Numbered from the stretch's first letter, positions 44,875 through 54,388 are shown. The stretch: 64,000 nt of DNA from Competibacter_A sp037045685 (GCA_037045685.1 JBAOII010000039.1:1-64000); one strand, 5' to 3'. Program-made: numbers and translations. The notes: generated by a model from the letters alone, not told the origin.

Positions 44875-45690
44875 ATGCCCGAACTCCCCGAAGTCGAAAC
44901 CGTCCGGCGCGGCATCGCGCCGCACTTGACCGGTCAGCGGGTCGTTCAGGTGGTGGTACGGCAACCTCGGTTGCGCTGGCCGGTGCCGGACGAACTGGCA
45001 ACCGAGATGTCGGGGCAGACGATTCAAAGGGTGGACCGCCGGGCCAAATACCTGTTGCTGCGCAGCGATGCCGGCACCGCGCTGCTCCATCTCGGGATGA
45101 CGGGCCGGCTGCGCATTTTGCCCGCCGCCACACCGCCGTTGAAGCACGATCACTTGGACTTGGTGTTGGCCAGCGGGCAATGCCTGCGGTTCAACGACTC
45201 CCGCCGTTTCGGCGCCGTGCTGTGGACTCGGGAGCCGCCGGAAGGTCACGCGCTGCTGCAAGCGCTCGGCCCGGAGCCGTTCGCCGAGGCGTTCTCCGGC
45301 GCTTATCTGCACCGGCGGGCGCGGGGGCGCATTCCGGCCATCAAGACGTTCATCATGGACAACCACATCGTGGTCGGCGTCGGGAACATTTACGCCAACG
45401 AAGCCCTGTTCGCGGCCGGCATCCGGCCGCTGCGGCCGGCCGGCCAAGCGACGCTGACCGAATACGAGCGGCTGGCGACCGCGATCCGGGAAATTTTGAG
45501 CGAGGCCATCCGCCAGGGCGGCACGACCTTGCGGGATTTCGTCGGCGGCGAGGGCGAGCCGGGCTACTTCCAACAGTATCTGCGCGTCTACGACCGCAGC
45601 GCGCTACCTTGCACCGCCTGCGGCGAACCGATCCAGCGCTGCCGGATCGGTCAGCGGGCGACCTATTTCTGTCCGCGCTGCCAGCGCTAG
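44875..45690 (+). CDS. mutM: Formamidopyrimidine-DNA glycosylase MutM
   Basis: A 271-residue Fpg enzyme of standard length. After Met removal the N-terminal Pro (PELPEVETVRRGI) is the catalytic nucleophile and Glu3 is also conserved. Lys in RRAKYLLL, the H2TH region and VVGVGNIYANEALFAAGI are present. The C-terminal zinc finger has Cys pairs in CTACGEPI and FCPRCQR. It removes 8-oxoguanine and FapyG from DNA. The start follows tRNA-Ala and its terminator, so it has its own promoter. Confidence 0.95.
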   Translation: MPELPEVETVRRGIAPHLTGQRVVQVVVRQPRLRWPVPDELATEMSGQTIQRVDRRAKYLLLRSDAGTALLHLGMTGRLRILPAATPPLKHDHLDLVLASGQCLRFNDSRRFGAVLWTREPPEGHALLQALGPEPFAEAFSGAYLHRRARGRIPAIKTFIMDNHIVVGVGNIYANEALFAAGIRPLRPAGQATLTEYERLATAIREILSEAIRQGGTTLRDFVGGEGEPGYFQQYLRVYDRSALPCTACGEPIQRCRIGQRATYFCPRCQR

Positions 45691-47126
45691 CGGGCTTCCG
45701 CCGGTTTCGCGTCGCCGGCATTGGTGCCGGGCGGCTCGGCTGGAGATGCGGCTGGGGATGCGGCCGGGGTTGGGGCCGGCTCGGCCTTGGGCGGCGTCTC
45801 GCTGGCTGGCGGCGCGGCCGGCGGTGAAGGTGGGGCGGTCGCGCTGGTCGGCGGCGCGGCGGGCGCGGTCGGCGGCGCGTTAACGGGGCTGGCGGCGGGC
45901 TTGACCGTTCGGGCAGGCGCACCGGGCGTCGAATTGCTCGCCCGCTCCGGCGGTGGCGCGGGCTTCGGTTCCCGCTTCTTGATCAGCGGCGCGTAGGTGA
46001 CCGCGACGGCGACTCTATCTTCGCCATCAAATCGCTTGGTCGCCGCCGCCGACGGCAGCCGACCCTCTCGCAACGCCTCCATGCCGGCATCATCCTTGAC
46101 GCCAGTCATCGCCAAGTCGCGGATTTGCCCGAACCGCAGCACGCTGGGCTCGCCCTCCGCGTAGCCGCCGCCGAACGCCACGATATCGCTCCTGCTGGCC
46201 TCGTCCAGACCCGCTTGCCATGTGGCGTCGCCCGAAGCCAAGCCGAGGAGCGCGTCAGCGGCGCGGCGCGTGGCGATTTTTTCGGCGTCGACCCGCAGCT
46301 TGTCCTGCGCCGCCGGGTCCGGGTGCGCGCCGATCAGGTTGGCCGCGTAGCCGACCAGGGCCAGTTCACCGGTGGCGTTGACCTCGATCAGGCGGTTGCC
46401 GGCCGGCGGAATCAGCCCGGCGGCGATTTCGGCGTGCGCCTGGCGCAACCCCTCTTGCAGCGAAACGGCCTCGACGGCGTCGGGCGCGGGGCGGGTCAGC
46501 CGGGCGGCGGTCTTGGGGGTGGTCACCAGGTTGACGTAGATCGCGCGCTGGCCCGCATCGTGCTCGACCGAGTACGCCACGTAACCGCGCGCCAGAATTC
46601 TCAGCGCCTGCTCCTGTTTGTCCGCTTCGGTAAACGCCAAGTTGATCAGCGCCAACCGGATGGCGTCGCTCTGCTCCAGGCTTTCGGCGATGCGCCGCCG
46701 GGCTTCCGGGGCCAACCCCGACCAGCAGCCGGCCAGTCGCGCGCCCGCATCGGTGAACGCCTTGAAGCGCGCTTCTTGGCGGGATCGATTCAGGGCGACG
46801 GGATTGTCGGATGCCGGATAGGTGGCGACTCCGGTCGCCACCCAACCGAAGCTGGCCCCGAAGCGAATCATCCGACAGCCGGCCGCGCGCTGCCCGACCG
46901 CGGCGGCGATGGCGGCCTGGGCGGTCCCGGCGCGCAATGCCGGTTGCCCGGTCAACTCGTCCTTGACCGGACGGAGCCGGACGGAGCCGGGCGGGGTGGA
47001 GCGGAGCACCGTCGGAGCGGCCTGCAACGGCACGGCAAACTCCTCGGGGTTCGGCTTGGCCGCCGTCGCGTCGGCGACCCAAAGTAGCGCCATCAACACA
47101 ATCCATGAACCGCTTCGATAACGCAT
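45687..47126 (-). CDS. Secreted protein with Pro/Ala-rich C-terminus, function unknown
   Basis: A 479-residue exported protein. A signal peptide (SGSWIVLMALLWVADATAA) precedes a mixed alpha/beta body of about 360 residues with two repeated-looking halves containing AVALNRSRQEARFKAFTDAG-like helical segments. The last about 100 residues are mostly Pro, Ala and Thr, probably a flexible linker. I do not recognise the family. Its stop overlaps the mutM stop convergently by 4 nt. It may be co-transcribed with the upstream cyclic-nucleotide-binding-like gene. Confidence 0.7.
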   Translation of the reverse strand: MRYRSGSWIVLMALLWVADATAAKPNPEEFAVPLQAAPTVLRSTPPGSVRLRPVKDELTGQPALRAGTAQAAIAAAVGQRAAGCRMIRFGASFGWVATGVATYPASDNPVALNRSRQEARFKAFTDAGARLAGCWSGLAPEARRRIAESLEQSDAIRLALINLAFTEADKQEQALRILARGYVAYSVEHDAGQRAIYVNLVTTPKTAARLTRPAPDAVEAVSLQEGLRQAHAEIAAGLIPPAGNRLIEVNATGELALVGYAANLIGAHPDPAAQDKLRVDAEKIATRRAADALLGLASGDATWQAGLDEASRSDIVAFGGGYAEGEPSVLRFGQIRDLAMTGVKDDAGMEALREGRLPSAAATKRFDGEDRVAVAVTYAPLIKKREPKPAPPPERASNSTPGAPARTVKPAASPVNAPPTAPAAPPTSATAPPSPPAAPPASETPPKAEPAPTPAASPAASPAEPPGTNAGDAKPAEAR

Positions 47127-47156
47127 GACATCTCCTCACGCAAATCCGATGCCGGG

Positions 47157-47784
47157 TCAGGCAGGCGGCAACTCCCCGGCCGCTCGCCCCAAACGCGACA
47201 GTTTCTCCTTGGTACGCCGCAACTGTTCGATGGCCAAAGCCAACTCGTCGCTCAAGGGCTCCTGGTTGGACTTTCGCCGCAATTCGGCCAGCTTGCGGCG
47301 GGTTATCTCCAGTTCGCCGGTGACCTGCACCAGCTCGTCGGTCGTCTTTTTCAGCCGCTCGGCGACGACCTGGGCGATGAATCGATAGAGCGACGCATAA
47401 CAGGCATCCCGCTCCACCGCCGGCAGCCGTTGCAGGGAATCCGGGCTCAGTTCCAGACAGCGCGTGGCTTCCACGGCGATCACCGACGCGGTGCGAATCT
47501 CGTCGCCCAGCGCCGAAAGCTCGCCGAACACCTCGCCGAACTGATAGAGCACGGCAACCTGGCTACCGTTTTTGACCACGCGCACCTTGCCGCCGAGCAA
47601 CACGTAGAGGCGATCCCCGAACGCGCCTTCTGGGAATGATGGTTTCGTCCGGGTCGTAAGCCAGGATGCGGCTGTTGCTCAGGATACTCTTGAGAGGCCG
47701 TTCCTCGAAAGCGCTGAGAAACGGGATTTGACGGAACCGGTCGGCCAAATCGCACAAGGCCGGACCGCTATGCTGGATTTGCAT
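47157..47784 (-). CDS. Cyclic-nucleotide-binding-like protein with coiled coil (frameshifted)
   Basis: About 208 residues after removing one extra base near 47629. The first part reads IPFLSAFEERPLKSILSNSR and DPDETIIP; the second continues LYVLLGGKVRVVKNGSQVAV and GEVFGELSALGD, the cNMP-binding fold. No HTH DNA-binding domain follows. Instead there is a coiled coil rich in Lys/Glu/Leu (LVQVTGELEITRRKLAELRR). It may sense a cyclic nucleotide or only keep the fold. It lies just downstream of an HD-GYP gene, hinting at a shared signalling job. Confidence 0.72.
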
Positions 47785-47834
47785 GGTGGTGAATCTCGGA
47801 GCGCTATCGATGATGTGAGGTTAGCGATTGGCGT

Positions 47835-49469
47835 TCAAGGGGTATAGCCCGGAATCCGGCCGACATCCACCGCGTCGATTTGCTCCGGTCGCAAATACTG
47901 CCGGGCGTATTCCATCCAGATCCCCTCGCGGACAAACACGTCGAACAAATCGGGGTCGATCTGCCCATCCTGCACCATGTGGCCGATGATGGCGAGCACC
48001 TCGCCGAGCGGCTTGTCCGATTTGTAGGGTCGGTCGCGGGCGGTCAGGGCTTCGAAGATGTCGGCCAAGCAGATGATCCGGGCCTGCACCGATAACTCCG
48101 ATCCGCGCAAGTGGCGGTGATAGCCGCCGCCATCGAGCTTTTCGTGGTGGCTGCCGGCGTATTCGGGGGCGTTGCGCAGATAGTTCGGCCAGGGCAGGGC
48201 GTTCAGCATTTGCAGCGTCAGCGCGACGTGCTCTTCGACGACGGCGCGCTCCCTCGGGTTCAGGGTGCCCCTGGCAATGCACAGGTTGCGGACCTCATCC
48301 TCCGACAGCAGATCGCGTTCCCGGCCCTCCGGCCCGACCCAGCGCCGGGCGGCGATGCGCCGGATCCGTTCCTGCGCGGCCGAGTCCATGCTTTCCCCTC
48401 CTCTGTTGCAGCGGTGCACATGCTGGCGGTCGTCCTCCAGTTCGGCCAACCGTTCCCGGAAGCGTCGTTCCAAGGGCGGAACGGCCGCCGCATCGCCGCG
48501 TTCGAGCGCGGCGGATCGGCCTCTCAACCATTCGATCTCGGCATCGCGCTTGAGCACCTCGAAGCGGGTGTCCACCAGATCGATGCCATCCAGGATGGTC
48601 TCCAGCTTGGTCCGCTTGTCCACGACGTGAACCGGCGTGGCGATTTTACCGCAGTCGTGCAGCAAACCGGCGATTTTCAGCTCGTACATTTCCTCGGGAG
48701 TGGGACGAAAATCCTTCAGCCCGCCCCGCTCGGATCGGCGGGCCGCTTCGGCGATCATCATCGTCAGGATGGGAACCCGCTGGCAGTGGGCGCCGGTATA
48801 GGGCGACTTGTTGTCGATGGCGATGTTGATCAGCCGGATCAGGGCTTCGAACAGGGCTTGCAATTGCTCGATCAGTTGCTGGTTGGTCAGGGCGATGGCC
48901 GCCTGGGACGCCAGCGATTCCGCCAGTTGCCGGTCGGCCGGCGAAAAGGTTCTGACCTGCCCGGTTTCCGGGTCGAGGGCATTGATGAGCTGGAACGCGC
49001 CGATGATTCGGCCTTCGTGGTTCTTCATCGGCACGGTCAGAAAAGAGCGGGAACGGTAGCCGGTCCGCTGATCGAACTGGTGCGTCCCGGAAAAATCGAA
49101 GTTCCGGTCGGCGTAGGCGTCGTCGATCACCACCGTGGTATCGTTCAGCACCGCATAGGTGACCACCATGTCGGTGTTGGGCTTGCCCGCCGAGTCGTGC
49201 AGCGGAATCGGCGCGAACGGGACGGCCGCCCCGGTGGTCCCGCCCATGTAGAGTCGCAGCGAGTCGTTGCGCAGCACCTCGAAACGGAGCTGCCGGCGGT
49301 CTTCCTCCAGCCGGTACAGGGTGCCCGCATCGGTGTGCAGCAGATTTTTGGCCGCGATCAGAATCGTTTCCAGCAGCTTCTCGGTGTTGCGCTCTCTGGA
49401 TAGCGCGATGCCGATCCGGTTGAGCTGTTCCAGACACGCAAACGGGTCCCGCGAGTGAGATGGATGCAT
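47835..49469 (-). CDS. GAF-HD-GYP-like phosphodiesterase
   Basis: A 544-residue protein starting at ATG 49469 with AAAGGGG upstream. A GAF domain covers about residues 15-200 (LLHTDAGTLYRLEEDRRQLR, SFLTVPMKNHEGRIIGAFQL). The HD-GYP region starts near 240 with the HD pair in IAGLLHDCGKIATP and a later HHEKLDGGGYHRHLRG, where canonical enzymes have GYP. ADIFEALTARDRPYK is conserved. An insertion of about 100 residues separates the HD and GYP-like parts. HD-GYP enzymes degrade cyclic di-GMP; the altered GYP motif leaves activity uncertain. Confidence 0.83.
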   Translation of the reverse strand: MHPSHSRDPFACLEQLNRIGIALSRERNTEKLLETILIAAKNLLHTDAGTLYRLEEDRRQLRFEVLRNDSLRLYMGGTTGAAVPFAPIPLHDSAGKPNTDMVVTYAVLNDTTVVIDDAYADRNFDFSGTHQFDQRTGYRSRSFLTVPMKNHEGRIIGAFQLINALDPETGQVRTFSPADRQLAESLASQAAIALTNQQLIEQLQALFEALIRLINIAIDNKSPYTGAHCQRVPILTMMIAEAARRSERGGLKDFRPTPEEMYELKIAGLLHDCGKIATPVHVVDKRTKLETILDGIDLVDTRFEVLKRDAEIEWLRGRSAALERGDAAAVPPLERRFRERLAELEDDRQHVHRCNRGGESMDSAAQERIRRIAARRWVGPEGRERDLLSEDEVRNLCIARGTLNPRERAVVEEHVALTLQMLNALPWPNYLRNAPEYAGSHHEKLDGGGYHRHLRGSELSVQARIICLADIFEALTARDRPYKSDKPLGEVLAIIGHMVQDGQIDPDLFDVFVREGIWMEYARQYLRPEQIDAVDVGRIPGYTP

Positions 49470-49586
49470 GGACGCCCCTTTCTTCCCGAGCCGGGAAAGC
49501 ATGAAACGAATATCGAAGCGTTTCGGTGCCGCCACTCGGATATCGAGCGATTGAAAAAGACCCCTCTCTCTTCGCCTCTCTTCCAC

Positions 49587-50017
49587 CGGGCGAGAGGTAT
49601 TTTATACAACTTGTTAATATTATACCCCCGCCTTGACCCGGACTGTTGGAATTCTAAAACCGATCTTCGACGGCTTATTCAAATTTTTGTAATTATTTAG
49701 AGGCAAAGTGCCAACCCGTCGAAGCGCGTCCTCTTCCGCCACAGGCAGGGTCACAAGGAGTGAGTTCGCCATCGAGCGACGGAATGTCGCCAAAGCGCAT
49801 GACGCCAAACCGGCGCTTCGCAGCGTCAATCTGCGAGCCCGCCCAGGGGAGTTTTTGGCCCTGCCGGGACCGTCATGCTCGGAGTGGCGCCGAGCGCGAT
49901 CCCGATCGCCCGACCGTTGCCGCGCGAGAAGACCGGATCGCCCGCCATGCGCGACGGTTGGGGTTGGGGTAAGATTGCTCCAGGCAATTTCGCCCTGGAT
50001 TCGGCAATCCCAGGATC
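49587..50017. pseudogene. Decayed region with an ABC-ATPase-like fragment
   Basis: About 430 bp before mlaA without a clear gene. The first 100 bp are AT-rich. Around 49790-49880 the plus strand reads KPALRSVNLRARPGEFLALP, then GPS, much like the run-up to a Walker A motif of an ABC ATPase, before losing similarity. It may be a gene remnant. The mlaA promoter should also lie here. Confidence 0.35.
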
Positions 50018-50761
50018 ATGCACCAGTTTCTCCGCCGTTCATCGATCATCCTCGCCGTCGCTCTGCTCGCGGGTTGCGCGTCGAACAACGAACTCCTGCG
50101 CGACGATCCCGATCAGTTCGAGAGCTACAATCGCGCCATGTTCCAGTTCAATGACGCGGTGGACAAGGCGATCTTCAAGCCGGTCGCCAAGGTCTATCGG
50201 AGAGTCCTGCCCGAGCCGGTGACCGCCAGCGTCGGCAACTTTTTCAGCAACCTGAACGACGTGGTCGTGCTGGTAAACGATCTGCTGCAATTCAAGCTGC
50301 ACGAAGCGGCCATGGACAGCAGCCGGATCGTGTTCAACACCACCTTCGGCCTGCTCGGCCTGTTCGATGTCGCCAGCGGCATGGAACTGCCCAAGCATCG
50401 CGAGGATTTCGGCCAGACGCTCGGCGTCTGGGGTTTCAGCGAGGGCTACTACCTCGTGCTGCCGCTCCTGGGGCCGAGCACGGTGCGCGACACCTTCGGG
50501 CTGGTCGGAGATTTCTACACCAATCCGACAACGTGGGCGACGGACTCGGCAACCGCCCAGTGGAGCCTGTGGGGTTTGGATCTGATCAACCGGCGGTCCA
50601 GGTTGTTGCGGATCGAGCGGGCTTTGGCCGAAGAGCAGATCGATCCCTACTCGTTCCAGCGCGGCGCCTATTTGCAGCAGCGGCGCAACCTCGTTTACGA
50701 CGGCAATCCGCCCAAACCGGATTTCGATTTTGACGCCGACCCCGACAAGCCGCTGCCATGA
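50018..50761 (+). CDS. mlaA: Outer-membrane lipoprotein MlaA (VacJ)
   Basis: A 247-residue lipoprotein. The signal peptide ends in lipobox LLAGC. The family core follows: DPFEGFNRAMFQFNDAVD-like FESYNRAMFQFNDAVDK, LPEPVTASVGNFFSNLND, NTTFGLLGLFDVASGM, REDFGQTLGVWGFSEGYYLV and LPLLGPSTVRDTFG. MlaA removes mislocalised phospholipids from the outer leaflet of the outer membrane. The other mla genes are not in the window. Its stop overlaps the DUF2007 gene start in ATGA. Confidence 0.93.
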   Translation: MHQFLRRSSIILAVALLAGCASNNELLRDDPDQFESYNRAMFQFNDAVDKAIFKPVAKVYRRVLPEPVTASVGNFFSNLNDVVVLVNDLLQFKLHEAAMDSSRIVFNTTFGLLGLFDVASGMELPKHREDFGQTLGVWGFSEGYYLVLPLLGPSTVRDTFGLVGDFYTNPTTWATDSATAQWSLWGLDLINRRSRLLRIERALAEEQIDPYSFQRGAYLQQRRNLVYDGNPPKPDFDFDADPDKPLP

Positions 50762-50979
50762 CCGCGTCGCGGGTCACGCTGACGGCGTTCGACACCCTGC
50801 CATCGGCGGAAATCGCGCGGGGCCGGTTGCTGGCGGAAGGGATATCCTGCCTGCTGGTGGACCGCTCGCTGTTGCAGCTCGGCATCGTCGCCGACGGCAT
50901 CGAGCTTCAGGTGACAGAGGCCGATCTGGCGCGGGCGCGCGAGGTGCTGGCGTCCGATTATTCCGGGGAACTCGAATAA
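50758..50979 (+). CDS. DUF2007 family small protein
   Basis: A 73-residue protein of the DUF2007 (putative signal-transducing) family: SAEIARGRLLAEGISCLLVD, then IELQVTEADLARAREVLASD. The start overlaps mlaA, and lpxL-like starts 5 nt after its stop, giving a compact three-gene envelope operon. Function unknown. Confidence 0.75.
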   Translation: MTASRVTLTAFDTLPSAEIARGRLLAEGISCLLVDRSLLQLGIVADGIELQVTEADLARAREVLASDYSGELE

Positions 50980-50983
50980 GGCC

Positions 50984-51868
50984 ATGAACCGAGGGGCGTG
51001 GCTGGCCGGCCTGCTGCGGGTGGCCGCTCTGCTGCCGTTGCCGCTGGCGCACGCGATCGGGTCGGCTCTCGGCTGGCTGCTGTGGCGGATACCCGGCAAC
51101 AGCCCTCGAACTATCGCCGAGCGCAACCTGTCGCTGTGTTTTCCCGAATGGCCGGCCGCCGAGCGCGATGCGCTGTTGCGGCAGAATTTGCGGGAAACCG
51201 GCAAATTGCTGCTGGAACTGGGGCCGCTCTGGTTCTGGACTGGCGAGCGGGTGTTGGCGCTGGTCGGGCGAGCGGTGCCCGGCGAGGAGGCATTGGCGAC
51301 CGCCGTGCGGCAAAAACGGGGGGCGATTCTGCTCACACCCCACCTCGGGGCTTGGGAAATGGCCGGCTTGTACTATTCCAGCCGCCATCCGCTGACCATT
51401 CTCTACCGGCCCAGCCGGCTGGGGCTCGACGAACTCAGCCGCCAGGGGCGCGGCCGGCTCGGCGGCAAGGTGGTGGCGACCGACGCCAGCGGGGTGCGCG
51501 CCCTGCTGACCGCCCTGCGCGACGGCGAGGTGCTCGGCATTCTGCCCGATCAGGACCCCGGCCAAGAGGGCGGCATGTTCGCGCCGTTCTTCGGCATCGC
51601 CGCCAACACCATGACCCTGGTATCGCGGCTGGCGCTCAAAACCGGCGTCCCGGTGTTCCTGACCTGGGCCGAACGCCTGCCGCGCGGCCAGGGTTTCGTC
51701 CTGCATTTGCGGGCGCTGCCCGAGGTCACCGCCGCCGCGTCGCTGGAAAAATCGACGGCGGCCCTGAACCGGGGCGTGGAAGCGGCGATCCGCAGCTTGC
51801 CGGCGCAATACCTGTGGGCCTACAAACGCTTCAAGACGCGCCGGTCGGACGACGCTAAACTGTACTGA
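50984..51868 (+). CDS. LpxL/HtrB-type lipid A lauroyl acyltransferase
   Basis: A 294-residue lysophospholipid acyltransferase family protein. A hydrophobic N-terminus is followed by TIAERNLSLCFPEW. The catalytic HX4E motif lies in LLTPHLGAWEMAGLYYS, and later family blocks are ILYRPSRLG, GILPDQDPGQEGGMFAPFFG and PQYLWAYKRFKTR-like AQYLWAYKRFKTRR. It adds a secondary acyl chain to Kdo2-lipid A or a related lipid. Which acyl chain cannot be told. Third gene after mlaA and DUF2007. Confidence 0.87.
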   Translation: MNRGAWLAGLLRVAALLPLPLAHAIGSALGWLLWRIPGNSPRTIAERNLSLCFPEWPAAERDALLRQNLRETGKLLLELGPLWFWTGERVLALVGRAVPGEEALATAVRQKRGAILLTPHLGAWEMAGLYYSSRHPLTILYRPSRLGLDELSRQGRGRLGGKVVATDASGVRALLTALRDGEVLGILPDQDPGQEGGMFAPFFGIAANTMTLVSRLALKTGVPVFLTWAERLPRGQGFVLHLRALPEVTAAASLEKSTAALNRGVEAAIRSLPAQYLWAYKRFKTRRSDDAKLY

Positions 51869-51895
51869 GCCACCGCAATCCAAAGGGGAATCGAC

Positions 51896-52768
51896 GTGAA
51901 TTTCAAAGCGACATGGCCTTGTGCGTTCCTGTTCGTCGCCGGCTTGGCGCAGGCCGCCGATCCGCCCATCGTCATCAGCACCGGCAAGAGCGGCGGCGGC
52001 TACAACACCGTCGGCGAACGCCTGAAGAGCGTGCTGGCCGAACAGGATCAGCCGGCCCAAGTGCAAACCAGCGCCGGCTCGCTGGAAAATCTCAACCGGC
52101 TGGACGATCCCCAAAGCCCGGTCAACGTCGGGCTGACCCAAGCCGACGCCTTGAAGTACTACCTCAAAGAGCATCCCGGCTTCGCCGATCAGTTCATCAG
52201 CTTGGGCGAGATCGGCAAGGAATGCGTCTTTATCGTCACCGGCAAGGACAGCGATATCCGCGACGACAGCGACTTGCAGCAAGCCAAGGGCCGGTTGATC
52301 GCGGTGCAATCGCCGAACAGCGGCGTGGCGGTGACCTGGGAATACATGACCGTGCTGGAGCCGGAATTCAAGAACACCGCGCCGGCTTTCGTGGATGGCG
52401 CCGAGGCGCTGTTGCAGATCAAGAGCGGCGGCAAGGCCAGCAAGATTCAAGCGGCGATGGTGGTGCAACGGCCGATGGCGAAATCCACCGAAATGCAGGT
52501 GGTGCTGGAGAACCCCAAAGATTTCCGGCTGATACCGGTCAAGGACTGGGATTTGAACGACAAGCTGCCGGACGGCAGCGCGGTGTACACCTTCGAGAAC
52601 GTGACCGTGGCCGAGAAGAAATGGGGTTTCGACACCACGGTGGACACCATCTGCACCCGTGGATTGATGCTGGCCAACAAGAGCAAGCTCACCGCCGATC
52701 AGCGCACCCGGCTGTCCAAAGTCATGTTGCTGGCCGCCAGCCGAGTGGTGGGCGACACCGGCAAGTGA
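51896..52768 (+). CDS. TAXI-type periplasmic substrate-binding protein
   Basis: A 290-residue exported protein with GTG start at 51896 preceded by AAAGGGGAATC. The signal peptide (FLFVAGLAQAADP) is followed by IVISTGKSGGGYNTVGERLK and SLENLNRLDDPQSPVNVGLT, characteristic of the TAXI family of TRAP binding proteins. No TRAP permease genes are adjacent. The ligand is unknown. The first Ser-Thr-Gly-Lys block is shared with phosphonate-binding-type folds, so the family call is not certain. Confidence 0.65.
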   Translation: MNFKATWPCAFLFVAGLAQAADPPIVISTGKSGGGYNTVGERLKSVLAEQDQPAQVQTSAGSLENLNRLDDPQSPVNVGLTQADALKYYLKEHPGFADQFISLGEIGKECVFIVTGKDSDIRDDSDLQQAKGRLIAVQSPNSGVAVTWEYMTVLEPEFKNTAPAFVDGAEALLQIKSGGKASKIQAAMVVQRPMAKSTEMQVVLENPKDFRLIPVKDWDLNDKLPDGSAVYTFENVTVAEKKWGFDTTVDTICTRGLMLANKSKLTADQRTRLSKVMLLAASRVVGDTGK

Positions 52769-52782
52769 AAACCCCGGGATGC

Positions 52783-52824
52783 GCGGGCCGGCCCTCCGAT
52801 GGCGGCAGGCCGTCGCCGGCCCGC
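52783..52824. terminator. GC-rich hairpin after the TAXI protein gene
   Basis: A perfect 10-bp inverted repeat GCGGGCCGGC / GCCGGCCCGC with a 22-nt loop starts 14 nt after the stop. No T-run follows, so it is either a weak terminator or a structured tail. Confidence 0.4.
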
Positions 52825-52881
52825 CAATCGGGCGCATTCTCGACAACAGCGAGCGCGTCTACCGCGAGCTATTGATTTGAT

Positions 52882-52957
52882 TGGCGCTCCCTAGGGGTTT
52901 CGAACCCCTGTTCCCGCCGTGAGAGGGCGGTGTCCTGGGCCACTAGACGAAGGGAGC
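52882..52957 (-). tRNA. tRNA-Glu (anticodon CTC)
   Basis: A 76-nt minus-strand cloverleaf with encoded CCA. The acceptor is GCTCCCT/AGGGAGC. The anticodon arm CCGCC-CTCTCAC-GGCGG gives anticodon CTC. The T arm is CAGGGGTTCGAAACCCCT. It reads GAG codons. Confidence 0.93.
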
Positions 52958-53038
52958 GGGAAGGCGGTGGATGGTGTCTTGAAAGGAAAGTAGTATTATA
53001 CGCACGCTCCCGCGTCACACAAGAGTTCGCAACGCTCC

Positions 53039-54388
53039 TTGGAAGCCACTCCGATTCCCCAACCCCTCGTCATCCCCCGTCCCGAGCACAATATCTCGCG
53101 GGCCAACATCAGCCCCAACGCCGTCAAGGTTCTCTACCGGCTTCGCGAGGCCGGCTTTCGGGCCTGCTTGGTCGGCGGCGGGGTGCGGGATCTGCTGCTC
53201 GGCCGCGAGCCCAAGGACTTCGACATCGCGACCGACGCCCGCCCCGAGCAGGTCTACAAGCTGTTCCGCAACTGTCGCTTGATCGGCCGCCGCTTTCGGC
53301 TGGCGCACGTCCAGTTCGGCCCGGAAATCATCGAGGTCGCCACCTTTCGGGCCCACGGCGACGACAGCGAGGACGGCGACGGCCCCAGCGTGGAACGGGC
53401 CGCCGATGGCCGCATCCTCAGCGACAACGTCTACGGCAGCATCGAGGAGGACGCCTGGCGCCGGGATTTCACGGTCAACGCGCTCTATTACGACATCGAC
53501 AACTTCGCGGTGCTCGATTACACGGGCGGCATCGCGGACCTCGAGGCCGGCCTGATCCGGTTGATCGGCGACCCGGTCCAGCGCTACCAGGAAGATCCGG
53601 TGCGGATGCTGCGGGCGGTGCGGTTCGCCGCCAAGCTGGGGTTCCGGCTCGACCCCGCCGCCGAGGCGCCGCTGCACCGGCTGGGCCATCTGCTGGAAAA
53701 AATTCCCGCCGCTCGGCTGTTCGACGAAATTCTCAAGCTGTTCTTGGGCGGCAGCGCCATTCAAACCTTCGAGTTGCTGCGCCACTACCGGCTGTTCGGC
53801 CGGCTGTTTCCGGCGACCGAGCGGTGCCTGAACCACCAGCAGCGGCACTATCCGAAAATCTTGCTGGTCCGGGCGCTGGCCAACACCGACAGCCGCCTGG
53901 CCGAAGACAAGCCGGTCAATCCGGCGTTCCTGTTCGCCGCCCTGCTGTGGGAGCCGCTGCGAGAACAGACGCAACAGTTCCAGACCGAGGGCTTGGAAGA
54001 AACCGAAGCGCTGCAAGCCGCCGCCGACGCGGTGATTCAGGCGCAAGTCCGCCATACCGCCCTGCCCCGCCGCCACAGCCTGCCGATGCGGGAAATCTGG
54101 GAAATGCAGCAGCGACTGGCGGTCATCACCGGCAAAAAGCCGTTGCGGTTGCTGGCTCATCCCCGGTTCCGCGCCAGCTACGATTTCCTGCTGCTGCGCG
54201 CCGATTCCGACGAGCGGGCGGCGGAACTGGCGGACTGGTGGACCCGGTTTCTGGCGTTGGACGACGCCGGCCGCGCCCGCGCCGTCCAACCGGCAACCCC
54301 GGCCAAGAAAGGCAAATCCCGCCGCCGCCGCAAGCCGCGCTCCGGCCGCAAGGACGCCCCGGACGCCTCGCTCACCACCGAAACCTGA
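53039..54388 (+). CDS. pcnB: Poly(A) polymerase I PcnB
   Basis: A 449-residue class II nucleotidyltransferase, slightly shorter than E. coli PcnB. The catalytic block GFRACLVGGGVRDLLLG and DFDIATDARPEQV carries the acidic residues. RRDFTVNALYYDI, GDPVQRYQEDPVRMLRAVRF and PLREQTQQF-like helices follow, with a basic Arg/Lys-rich tail (KSRRRRKPRSGRKD). It adds A tails to mRNA 3' ends. The start appears to be TTG 53039, as no ATG exists at the expected place; unusual starts are known for pcnB. Followed by folK. Confidence 0.9.
   Translation: MEATPIPQPLVIPRPEHNISRANISPNAVKVLYRLREAGFRACLVGGGVRDLLLGREPKDFDIATDARPEQVYKLFRNCRLIGRRFRLAHVQFGPEIIEVATFRAHGDDSEDGDGPSVERAADGRILSDNVYGSIEEDAWRRDFTVNALYYDIDNFAVLDYTGGIADLEAGLIRLIGDPVQRYQEDPVRMLRAVRFAAKLGFRLDPAAEAPLHRLGHLLEKIPAARLFDEILKLFLGGSAIQTFELLRHYRLFGRLFPATERCLNHQQRHYPKILLVRALANTDSRLAEDKPVNPAFLFAALLWEPLREQTQQFQTEGLEETEALQAAADAVIQAQVRHTALPRRHSLPMREIWEMQQRLAVITGKKPLRLLAHPRFRASYDFLLLRADSDERAAELADWWTRFLALDDAGRARAVQPATPAKKGKSRRRRKPRSGRKDAPDASLTTET

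Noticed and set aside
49708..50154. Plus-strand frame of 148 codons before mlaA as a real gene
   Set aside because: Only about 30 residues resemble an ABC ATPase and the rest is Arg/Ser-rich and overlaps mlaA in another frame; treated as a remnant.
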